A stretch of 64,000 nucleotides of DNA from Oceanisphaera pacifica (lineage in GTDB: Bacteria > Pseudomonadota > Gammaproteobacteria > Enterobacterales > Aeromonadaceae): contig NZ_JAGDFX010000013.1 of the NCBI RefSeq assembly GCF_017498065.1, positions 37,777 through 101,776 on the forward strand, given 5' to 3'. The notes below the pieces were generated by a model. The model searched no databases, had not been told where the DNA came from, and was given only the letters and a program-made list of their open reading frames with translations. This document shows, piece after piece, positions 36,133-43,871 of this stretch. Numbering within the stretch: position 1 is the stretch's first letter; each line of letters opens with the position of its first letter. The translations under genes were made by a program, and so were the position numbers.

Positions 36133-37797
36133 ATGGTGCGCTATAGCTGGGGAAGAGCAGACGATCTTTATATCGGCCTCCTACTCATTATATTGACAAT
36201 TTTTAATTTTGGTGCCGACGTGGAACTACAGCCTTTTATTCAAAGTTACTGGTCTTTACTGCCTCCGATACTTGCCATTCTATTGGCCATTACTACCCGC
36301 CGAGTCTTATTATCTTTAGGGCTAGGGATTCTACTTGCTGTTTTGTTGCTGCAACAATTTAATCCTTTTGCCGCTGTTTTTCATCTTGGTCACCAAGTTA
36401 CAGAGCTTTTTTGGGCTGATAACACAATTAATGAGTGGAATGTAAATATTTTGTTATTTCTCCTCTTGCTTGGTTGTATTATCAGTATGCTAAGTCGAGT
36501 AGGAGCCACCTTGGCCTTTGCTGAATGGGCACAGAGCAGGATTAAAAATCGGCGCCAAGCAAAGGTGATGACTGGGCTGTTAGTGTTTTTATTTTTTATT
36601 GACGATTACTTTCATAGCTTATCGGTGGGTACTATTTGCCGACCGGTTACCGACCGCTTTAACATTTCCCGTGCCAAGCTTGCCTATCTACTTGACTCAA
36701 CAGCAGCACCGGTTTGTGTACTTATGCCCATCTCTTCGTGGGGGGCGTATATTATTGCTTTAATCGGTGGGATTTTGGCCAGTCACAGCTTAACAGGACA
36801 GAGTGCGTTAGGCGCCTTTATGTTAATGGGGAGCATGAACTTTTATGCTATTTTTACCCTGTTAATGGTGCTGTTTGTGATTAAAGGTGGCTGGGATTTA
36901 GGCGCCATGGCACGCCATGAGCAACAGGCGCTGCAAGGGCAGCTGTTTGACGAAAGTAAAGGCGCACCGCCTGGAGTGAGCGATACCAGCGACCAGTTAG
37001 GGCGCATGAGTGAGCTACTGCTGGCAATAGGCACGCTTACCTTGGTAACTGTGCTGGCATTGCTATTAACGGGCGCACAGGCGCTAGATAATGCTCAAAC
37101 TCCCTTTAGTGTATTAGCCGCGCTAGAAAATACCGACGTGGGCCGCTCTTTAGTATTGGGAGGTGTTGCAGGCTTGCTGGTTTGTATTTATGCCATGGTA
37201 AGGCAGGGCGTCAGCCTGTCAGCCTGGATGCAGACAGTATTAGTGGGTGTAAAAGGCATGCTACCGGCTATTTATATCTTGTTGTTTGCTTGGACGTTAG
37301 CCGGTTTAATTGGTGAATTAAAAACGGGTCAGTATCTGGCTTCTTTGGTGCAGCAAAACATTCCATTGTTTATGCTACCGGCCATTTTGTTTTTATTAGC
37401 TGGTGTGATGGCATTTGCAACGGGCACCAGCTGGGGCACGTTCGGTATTATGCTGCCGATAGCCGCCGATATGACAGTGGCGATTGATGCCCAGCTGTTA
37501 TTGCCGGGTATGTCTGCGGTAATGGCAGGGGCAGTATTTGGCGATCATTGTTCGCCCATTTCTGATACGACCATTTTGTCGTCTACCGGTGCTTCTTGTC
37601 ACCATATTGACCATGTGATCACACAATTACCTTATGCGTTATCCATTGCTGTGGTCAGTATTATTGGCTATTTAGCGCTAGGTTATACAGCGTCAGTTGC
37701 TATGGGGTTGGCTGCGGCTACAGGTGGGTTTATCGTCGTGTTAGCAGTATGGCGCATTATACAAATATCAGGCCATAAAAATAAGGTGAAAGTTTAA
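36133..37797 (+). CDS. NhaC-family transporter under lysine riboswitch control
   Basis: A membrane protein of up to 554 residues in the NhaC Na+/H+ antiporter family, with about 11-12 hydrophobic segments. Family segments include WSLLPPILAILLAITTRRVL, FFIDDYFHSLSVGTICRPVT, FATGTSWGTFGIMLPIAADM and VFGDHCSPISDTTILSSTGA. Members controlled by lysine riboswitches are thought to be lysine transporters (LysW-type), so lysine import or exchange is a better guess than plain sodium/proton antiport. The start is uncertain: ATG at 36133 follows the riboswitch by only a few bases with no ribosome binding site, and relatives begin nearer WSLLPP, making TTG 36193 or GTG 36220 possible. Confidence 0.85.
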   Translation: MVRYSWGRADDLYIGLLLIILTIFNFGADVELQPFIQSYWSLLPPILAILLAITTRRVLLSLGLGILLAVLLLQQFNPFAAVFHLGHQVTELFWADNTINEWNVNILLFLLLLGCIISMLSRVGATLAFAEWAQSRIKNRRQAKVMTGLLVFLFFIDDYFHSLSVGTICRPVTDRFNISRAKLAYLLDSTAAPVCVLMPISSWGAYIIALIGGILASHSLTGQSALGAFMLMGSMNFYAIFTLLMVLFVIKGGWDLGAMARHEQQALQGQLFDESKGAPPGVSDTSDQLGRMSELLLAIGTLTLVTVLALLLTGAQALDNAQTPFSVLAALENTDVGRSLVLGGVAGLLVCIYAMVRQGVSLSAWMQTVLVGVKGMLPAIYILLFAWTLAGLIGELKTGQYLASLVQQNIPLFMLPAILFLLAGVMAFATGTSWGTFGIMLPIAADMTVAIDAQLLLPGMSAVMAGAVFGDHCSPISDTTILSSTGASCHHIDHVITQLPYALSIAVVSIIGYLALGYTASVAMGLAAATGGFIVVLAVWRIIQISGHKNKVKV

Positions 37798-37825
37798 GCT
37801 CACATTATGCTTGAGAGGCGTTTAC

Positions 37826-37849
37826 ATGGGGTTCTTGCGAGAACCCCAT
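37826..37849. terminator. Hairpin after the NhaC-family gene
   Basis: A perfect 10-bp stem (ATGGGGTTCT / AGAACCCCAT) closed by a TGCG loop between two convergent genes. The T tract is poor (TTATA), so termination strength is uncertain. Confidence 0.6.
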
Positions 37850-37859
37850 TATACGAAAA

Positions 37860-39083
37860 TTAAGTATTATGCCTATTAGCGAGTCTGTTACTCCACTGTA
37901 TGGCTTCTTCATAAAACTGACTACTGTCATGCTGGTTTAAATTAGCAAACTTTAACCGTTGCTCTAGAGTAAACCAGTTAGCCTGTTCTTGATCTTGCAT
38001 CATACCCATTAAAAAACCTAATTGTCCCTTTTGCTCTAGCAGTGCTTGCTGTACCGGTTCAGTCACCGATAAATGTGGCAATATATCGGCAATGGGTCTT
38101 TCTAATAAGGCATCTAGTAGTGAGAATAGCCCGCAAATAAATGCATCATCTTGCAAATGAGGGCACACTTTCTCGGCTAATAGCTCACACCATTTTGCTC
38201 GGATCATCGATAGTCGATATAGTTCAATGTTTTTATTTTTGCTGATATAAGCTGTCATCATTAAGGCGGTAAAACGCCTCAGCTGTTGATGTCCTAAAAA
38301 AACAATGGCATTGCGTAAATTATCGATGCTTTTTTGCTTATAACCACTATGCAAGCTATTAACATGGCGCAACAGGTAGTAAGACAGTGATAAATCTCGG
38401 CTAAAGAGTTCGGCTAGTTTATCGTAGTCAAGCTCTGGCTCATTTACCGCAGCTAAAAGTTCAAAGCCGGTCATTTCATCTGTGGTTAGAATTCGTCGAC
38501 TAATCACCTGCGGCTGTTGAAAGTAATAGCCCTGAAAAAGATCAAACCCTACCGCCTTGGCATCAGTATATTCTTGCTGAGTTTCTACTTTTTCGGCAAT
38601 AAATTGAATATGTGAGTAACGCCGATACGTTTTGATAAAAGCGGCACATTGAGCTATTGAAAACTGACGCAAATCCAACTTAATAAAGTCGATATAAGGA
38701 AAAAACTTCTCCCATTCTTGATGAGGCACATGATCATCTAGGGCTGTTTTAAAGCCTGAGCGTTTTAGAAACTTAATGCTGTCTAATAATGCATCATCAG
38801 GGGTCGCATCTTCTAAGATCTCAATTACTAACTGCTGCTGTGCAAAGCTGTCTTGCATGCCTTCTCGAAGCAGTGAGTCAGGGAAATTAACAAAGCACAG
38901 TGCTTGCCCCACTAAATCTTCAATTTTTTGGCTCAAAAATTGTTCGGCCATTAAGCGGCGCGTAGCAACCTCAGCACCCACCTCAGGAAAACGATTTTCT
39001 AGGCTAGTACGAAATAGCAGTTCATAGCCAAAGGGGTTACCTCGACCATCTAAAATAGCTTGTCTAGCTACAAAACAGCGCAT
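37860..39083 (-). CDS. EAL and HDOD domain protein (YuxH-like)
   Basis: A 407-residue signalling protein. The N-terminal EAL-like domain (about 1-200) retains YELLFR, VNFPDSLL, IEILED, FIKLDLRQF, IAEKVET and QGYYF, but the loop normally reading DDFGTG is changed to LDDHVPHQEW, so c-di-GMP hydrolysis is doubtful. The C-terminal HDOD domain (about 205-400) includes LSRDLSL-like ELFSRDLSLSYYLLRHVN and IVFLGHQQLRRFTALMM. Such proteins usually act as regulatory scaffolds rather than enzymes. ATG at 39083 gives MRCFVARQAILDGRGN, the usual start; the frame extends upstream without support. Confidence 0.87.
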   Translation of the reverse strand: MRCFVARQAILDGRGNPFGYELLFRTSLENRFPEVGAEVATRRLMAEQFLSQKIEDLVGQALCFVNFPDSLLREGMQDSFAQQQLVIEILEDATPDDALLDSIKFLKRSGFKTALDDHVPHQEWEKFFPYIDFIKLDLRQFSIAQCAAFIKTYRRYSHIQFIAEKVETQQEYTDAKAVGFDLFQGYYFQQPQVISRRILTTDEMTGFELLAAVNEPELDYDKLAELFSRDLSLSYYLLRHVNSLHSGYKQKSIDNLRNAIVFLGHQQLRRFTALMMTAYISKNKNIELYRLSMIRAKWCELLAEKVCPHLQDDAFICGLFSLLDALLERPIADILPHLSVTEPVQQALLEQKGQLGFLMGMMQDQEQANWFTLEQRLKFANLNQHDSSQFYEEAIQWSNRLANRHNT

Positions 39084-39201
39084 AATGATCCCAACAAAAA
39101 CAATAACGTGGCAAATATACAGCATTGTCTTTCGATAAACAAAGCAAACAAAAAAGCGCCCAATAGGGCGCTTAAATAAGTGTAAATGAAAGTAGTTAAG
39201 G

Positions 39202-40470
39202 TTAAAAAGCGTAGTTCATTTGTAAACCCAATAAGTAAGCATCACCGCCAGATTCAAATTCATAATCCATAGCTGGGTTTATCGCGCTTTCTTCTACCAC
39301 AGAAACTTTCTCACCGTCTAAAAAGGCAAAGGCGGCATCAAAGCTTAAGTTTTGGTTATAAGTATAAGTGGCGCCCAAGGTATACCAAGTGCGGTCTACA
39401 TCAGGAATAGAGATAGAGCGCGCATCTTCGGGTACTGGCGATTGGTCATAGGCAATACCGCCACGTAGCGTCCATTGATCGTTAAGCTGGTGGGTGGCAC
39501 CGGCACTAATGCGCCAGCTATTATCAAAGCCCTCGTCTTTTTGAAATAGCTCTACGCCTTGGGGGCTGACAGCTTTTAGCTCTTTAAAGCTACTCCACTC
39601 TGTCCACATAATGCCGTAATGCAGGGCCCAATCAGACTGTATTTGGTGAAAGCCTGAAGCTTCTGCAATTGCGGGTAGTGTTAAATCTACGCTGCCTGGG
39701 GATTTAATGCCTCTTAAAGTACTAGAAAAATCCCCTTCTAATGTTAAGTCGACCTCAGAACGATAGGTTAAGGCCCAGCGGTTATTATCATTAGCTTCTA
39801 GTAATAAGCCTAAGTTCCAGCCATAACCCCAATCATCCCCTTTTAAGTTCACTGCTTCTGTTGTCGGAGAAGACATTGGAATGCCAGCAGATGATATACC
39901 GGTATGGCGAATAATTTCAGCATCGGCATACACGGCGTTAAAGCCGGCACCAATAGAAATATGCTCATTGGCTTTAAAGGCAATGCTGGGGTTAAGGTTA
40001 ATGGTTTCTAAAGAAGTACCACCGGCAACATCCCCTGCATAATGATTATTTTGATAGCTAGTGGATAACCCATAGTTAGTAAAGGCGCCAAAGCCGGCAG
40101 TCCACTGTTCATTTAGGGGTTGCACATAATAAAAGAAGGGCACCACGGCACTGTCGCCAATATCTTCTGAATGAGTAGGCAAGCCTGCAGCTTGACCCAC
40201 TTGAGCTGTCGGCCCTTTACCTTCTACATCAATGTCGGGATTAACATGCACGGCACCCACCGACATGGCAGAACTATCAAATAAGGTCATGGCTGCGGGG
40301 TTTCGACCCAATACAGAGGCGTTGTCACCAATTGCGCCTTCACCCGAGTAGGCCCGTCCTAGACCGGTAGCGTTTTGCTCTGCTAGCTGAAACGCCGCCG
40401 AGTGAACTTGACCTGCCGCTAAAGCAATGGATGCGGCAAGTAAGGATAACTTCAATGTTTTTTGGCTCAT
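39202..40470 (-). CDS. fadL: Long-chain fatty acid outer-membrane transporter FadL
   Basis: A 422-residue outer-membrane beta-barrel that takes up long-chain fatty acids. The signal peptide (residues 1-25, KLSLLAASIALAAGQVHSA) is followed by the FadL hatch AFQLAEQNATGLGRAYSGEG and the NPAAMTLF motif. The C-terminus ends in alternating strands and a terminal Phe (LLGLQMNYAF), as for BamA-assembled barrels. It can be called FadL by these motifs, although paralogues for hydrocarbons exist. It lies downstream of putP with its own upstream region, where a palindrome built from two PsrA-like boxes is found. ATG at 40470 follows GAGAGAG. Confidence 0.9.
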   Translation of the reverse strand: MSQKTLKLSLLAASIALAAGQVHSAAFQLAEQNATGLGRAYSGEGAIGDNASVLGRNPAAMTLFDSSAMSVGAVHVNPDIDVEGKGPTAQVGQAAGLPTHSEDIGDSAVVPFFYYVQPLNEQWTAGFGAFTNYGLSTSYQNNHYAGDVAGGTSLETINLNPSIAFKANEHISIGAGFNAVYADAEIIRHTGISSAGIPMSSPTTEAVNLKGDDWGYGWNLGLLLEANDNNRWALTYRSEVDLTLEGDFSSTLRGIKSPGSVDLTLPAIAEASGFHQIQSDWALHYGIMWTEWSSFKELKAVSPQGVELFQKDEGFDNSWRISAGATHQLNDQWTLRGGIAYDQSPVPEDARSISIPDVDRTWYTLGATYTYNQNLSFDAAFAFLDGEKVSVVEESAINPAMDYEFESGGDAYLLGLQMNYAF

Positions 40471-40577
40471 GAAAGACTCTCTCATCAGTTTAGTGTTGGT
40501 GGTGCGCCATACAGCTGCGCATGAATAAATGATGAAATCTTACTCACAGGCAGCATATTTAAATGTTACATAAAAGT

Positions 40578-40607
40578 AAAACGCTTGTTTAACTAAACAA
40601 GCGTTTT
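40578..40607. promoter_or_regulatory. Double PsrA-like palindrome between putP and fadL
   Basis: AAAACGCTTGTTTA and TAAACAAGCGTTTT face each other across two bases, a perfect inverted repeat. Each half contains AAAC-N4-GTTT, the same pattern as the site at psrA. It lies about 110 bases before fadL on the fadL coding strand. It could also act as the putP terminator (followed by ACTTTT on the minus strand), and both roles may apply. Confidence 0.55.
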
Positions 40608-40634
40608 AATTCGTAGTGTGAGCAAGATCAAATA

Positions 40635-42107
40635 TTAGAGCTCAGACTCCATTCTTCTAAAACCTAATACCACTTCTTTACTTGGTGGAGTACCTAAACG
40701 GCTAATCACGATGCAGGCTAGGGTACAAATCACAAAACCTGGTACGATTTCGTAAAGATCGAAAATGCCAAAAGGGCCACCAGAGAGCTGTTTCCAGCCT
40801 ATAACAGTCAGTGCCCCCAGTACGATGCCGCTTAAGGCGCCGTTGCGCGTAAGACGAGACCAGGAGAGTGCAATAATAATCACAGGACCAAAAGCACCGC
40901 CAAAGCCTGCCCATGCATAGCTAACTAAGTCTAATACCGACGACTCAGGGTTAAGGGCAATCACCATAGAGCAAATTGCCACCAACACCACCGCAAAGCG
41001 GCCTACCCAGACTAACTCATTTTCGGGAGCATGAGGGCGCAACCAGCGTTTATAAAAGTCTTCAGTAATGGCCGAAGAACAAACTAACAGCTGTGAGTCG
41101 ATAGTGCTCATAATGGCCGACATAATAGCGGCAATCAGTAAGCCCGCCACCCAAGGGTTAAACACCGCATTAGCGAGCGCTAAAAATACGGTCTCAGAAT
41201 TTTCTAGTGGCGCATCCGCAAAGTATACCGCCCCTGCTAAACCCACACCTACTGAGCCAATTAGCGACAAAATCATCCAGCTCATGGCAATACGACGCGA
41301 TAGCGGCACTGACTTAGGAGAGTCAATAGCCATAAAGCGCGCCAATATATGGGGTTGACCAAAATAGCCAAGCCCCCAGGCCAGCAAACTTAAACCGCTG
41401 ATCAGTGAGAAATCATGGAAGAAATCCAGCTTGTCCGCGCTCATATTATCTAGCGTCGCTAGGGTTTCGTTTATGCCGCCAAGTTCATTCATTACCACCC
41501 AAGGCACCACAATTAATGCTAATAGCATTAAAATACCTTGAAAAAAGTCGGTCCAAGAGACGGCTAAAAAACCACCGGCAAAGGTATATAGCATGATCAC
41601 GCCACCACCAATTAATAGGGCGGTCAAATAGGGCAGGGCAAATACCTTTTCAAATAAGATGGCACCGGCCACCAAACCTGAAGCGGTATAAAAGGCAAAA
41701 AACACCAAAATGGTGAATGCCGAAATCACGCGAATTAAGCCTGATCGATCAGCCAGTCGATTTTCTAGAAAGTCGGGTAGGGTTAAAGAGTCGTTTGCCT
41801 GCTCGGTATAGACACGCAAGCGTTTAGCAACAAACAACCAGTTAAGCCAAGCACCTATTACTAAGCCAATGCCAATCCAAGCCTGACTAATACCATAAAG
41901 GTAAACGGCGCCAGGCAAGCCCAGCAATAGCCAACCACTCATGTCTGAGGCGCCCACACTAAGTGCAGCCACCCCAGGGCCTAAGCGGCGGCCACCTAGG
42001 ATATAGTCACTTAACGAGCTAGTGGCTCTATAAGCAATGACACCAATTAACATGGTAATAATAAGATAACCAACAAAGGTGATTAATATGGGGAGTTCGA
42101 TGGTCAT
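40635..42107 (-). CDS. putP: Sodium/proline symporter
   Basis: A 490-residue member of the solute:sodium symporter family with about 13 hydrophobic helices. It contains TSSLSDYILGGRRLGPGVAA, LSVGASDMSGWLLLGLPGAV (helix 2, Na+ and proline binding), TASGLVAGAILFEKVF, FAGGFLAVSWTDFFQGILM and IMSAIMSTIDSQLLVCSSAI (helix 9), all typical of PutP. It imports proline as nutrient or osmoprotectant. ATG at 42107 follows AGGAAA. putA is not in the window. The window start of the open frame at 42146 is unsupported. Confidence 0.94.
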   Translation of the reverse strand: MTIELPILITFVGYLIITMLIGVIAYRATSSLSDYILGGRRLGPGVAALSVGASDMSGWLLLGLPGAVYLYGISQAWIGIGLVIGAWLNWLFVAKRLRVYTEQANDSLTLPDFLENRLADRSGLIRVISAFTILVFFAFYTASGLVAGAILFEKVFALPYLTALLIGGGVIMLYTFAGGFLAVSWTDFFQGILMLLALIVVPWVVMNELGGINETLATLDNMSADKLDFFHDFSLISGLSLLAWGLGYFGQPHILARFMAIDSPKSVPLSRRIAMSWMILSLIGSVGVGLAGAVYFADAPLENSETVFLALANAVFNPWVAGLLIAAIMSAIMSTIDSQLLVCSSAITEDFYKRWLRPHAPENELVWVGRFAVVLVAICSMVIALNPESSVLDLVSYAWAGFGGAFGPVIIIALSWSRLTRNGALSGIVLGALTVIGWKQLSGGPFGIFDLYEIVPGFVICTLACIVISRLGTPPSKEVVLGFRRMESEL

Positions 42108-42393
42108 AGCGTTTCCTGTTGTGTCGAACAGCGCGTTCGCTTCCATGGAGTAAAAGTAAGATAAGAGCCAATCAGCTCGATAGTAAATCGAGGCGAATCT
42201 TACCGCATAAAATCGAATAACTCTCGATAACTCTAACCATATGACTTAACTGCATAATAAGCGAACAATTGAGAAGAAAGAATGACCAAATAAGCACTAT
42301 AAATGATGGGTTTTAGTCATTTATTAGTACTGGCGCACAAAAAAACGGCGCAATCACTCAGGCTTTATAACGTGGAATGCTGTTTGCTTTTAA

Positions 42394-42430
42394 CTGACAG
42401 CTGACAGCTGACAGCTGACGGCTTACCGCT
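42394..42430. repeat. Tandem CTGACAG repeat
   Basis: Three and a half copies of the heptamer CTGACAG (42394-42419), followed by CGGCTTACCGCTTACC, a diverged continuation. This is the clearest example of the AGCTGACAGC repeat family scattered through the window's gaps. Confidence 0.75.
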
Positions 42431-42446
42431 TACCAAGCGGCTATGT

Positions 42447-42474
42447 TTGATCCTTGTTAATTATTTGCTAGGAT
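42447..42474 (+). promoter_or_regulatory. Putative fadIJ promoter
   Basis: TTGATC (42447-42452) and TAGGAT (42469-42474) with a 16-base spacer, placing the transcript start near 42481, inside the FadR-like palindrome. Confidence 0.5.
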
Positions 42475-42479
42475 GTTGC

Positions 42480-42492
42480 GAGGTCAGACCTC
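42480..42492. promoter_or_regulatory. FadR-like operator upstream of fadIJ
   Basis: GAGGTCAGACCTC, a perfect palindrome around one central base. Its core GGTCAGACC matches the FadR consensus GGTCNGACC. It overlaps the expected transcript start of fadIJ, a repressing position. Confidence 0.7.
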
Positions 42493-42558
42493 TTGTGTCT
42501 GTGTGGCTGGTTAATGCCCATTTGCCAAGTGCGACTCATACCTTATAAAGGAGTATAC

Positions 42559-43869
42559 ATGTTGCCAACTAATCCACTAACAACGGCCAAGGGCGATCGC
42601 ATCGCCATTGTGTCGGGACTCAGAACCCCCTTTGCTCGCCAATCGAGTGCATTTCGCGGTATTCCTGCCCTAGAGCTTGGCACTATTGTGGTTAACGAAT
42701 TGCTGGCGCGCACGCCCATGGCGGCCGATGAGGTGCAGCAACTGGTGTTTGGTCAAGTGGTGCAAATGCCCAAAGCGCCTAATATTGCTCGAGAAATAGT
42801 TTTGGCCAGTTCACTGCCCGTACACACAGATGCATACAGTGTGACGCGCGCCTGTGCCACCAGTTTTCAAGCCGTGTCTAGCTTGGCAGAGTCAATGTTA
42901 GCAGGGCAGGTAGAGGTGGGCATTGCCGGCGGCGCAGACTCGTCATCTGTTTTGCCAATAGGGGTATCAAAGCGCTTAGCCGAAGCATTATTAGATTTAA
43001 GTAAGGCTAAAACGTGGCGCACCAAGTTGGCTATTTTGCGTCGATTACGACCTAAAGACTTCGCCCCTGTGCCTCCTGCAGTCGCCGAATATTCAACCGG
43101 GCTGACTATGGGGCAGACGGCGGAGCAAATGGCTAAAAGCCATGGCATTAGTCGACAAGCGCAAGATGAGCTGGCGCATCGCTCTCATCAATTAGCCAGC
43201 GAGGCATGGCAACAAGAGCGCTTAAGCGAACAAGTGATGGCCACTTATACGCCGCCTTTTAAGGCCGCCTTTGAGCAAGACAATAATATTCGCACCGAGT
43301 CAAATCTTGCTGATTACAGCAAGCTAAAACCGGCCTTTGATAAGCGCCACGGCACAGTGACCGCCGCCACCAGTACCCCACTAACCGATGGCGCAGCGGC
43401 AATACTTATGATGACCGAAAGCCGCGCCAAAGCATTAGGGCTACAACCGCTGGGCTATTTACGCAGTTATGCCTATGCCGCCATTGATGTAGCAGAAGAC
43501 ATGCTGCTGGGGCCGACTTATGCCACACCGCTGGCACTCGATAAAGCTGGGTGCACGCTGGCAGACATGGATTTAATTGATATGCATGAAGCGTTTGCAG
43601 CGCAAACCTTGGCCAATATTAAGCTATTTGCCAGTACCGAGTTTGCCAAGCAAAAACTCAATCGCGAGCAGGCGATAGGGGAAATTGATATGAAGAAATT
43701 TAATGTGTTAGGCGGATCACTGGCTTATGGCCATCCGTTTGCGGCGACGGGAGCACGCATGATCACCCAAACCCTGACCGAGCTTAATCGCCGTGGTGGC
43801 GGCTTGGCGCTCACCACCGCCTGTGCGGCAGGTGGGTTAGGAGTGGCCATGGTATTGGAGGGGGCACAA
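42559..43869 (+). CDS. fadI: 3-ketoacyl-CoA thiolase FadI
   Basis: A 436-residue thiolase that cleaves 3-ketoacyl-CoA to acetyl-CoA and a shorter acyl-CoA. The nucleophile Cys lies in [19 protein letters not shown], with the second active-site elements [36 protein letters not shown] and [19 protein letters not shown]. The start [20 protein letters not shown] matches E. coli FadI (436 residues). ATG at 42559 follows AAAGGAG; the upstream in-frame ATG (42493) lies within the leader. FadI pairs with FadJ (the next gene) in the multi-enzyme complex that is used anaerobically in E. coli. The coding sequence ends with a stop overlapping the fadJ start. Confidence 0.96.
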
Positions 43870-43871
43870 TA

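Larger units (their letters stand above)
42108..42558. other. Divergent region between putP and fadI
   Basis: About 450 bases. It holds a 7-base tandem repeat (42394-42430) and the fadIJ promoter with a FadR-like palindrome (42447-42492). The part between 42108 and 42390 shows no gene or strong structure. Confidence 0.6.
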
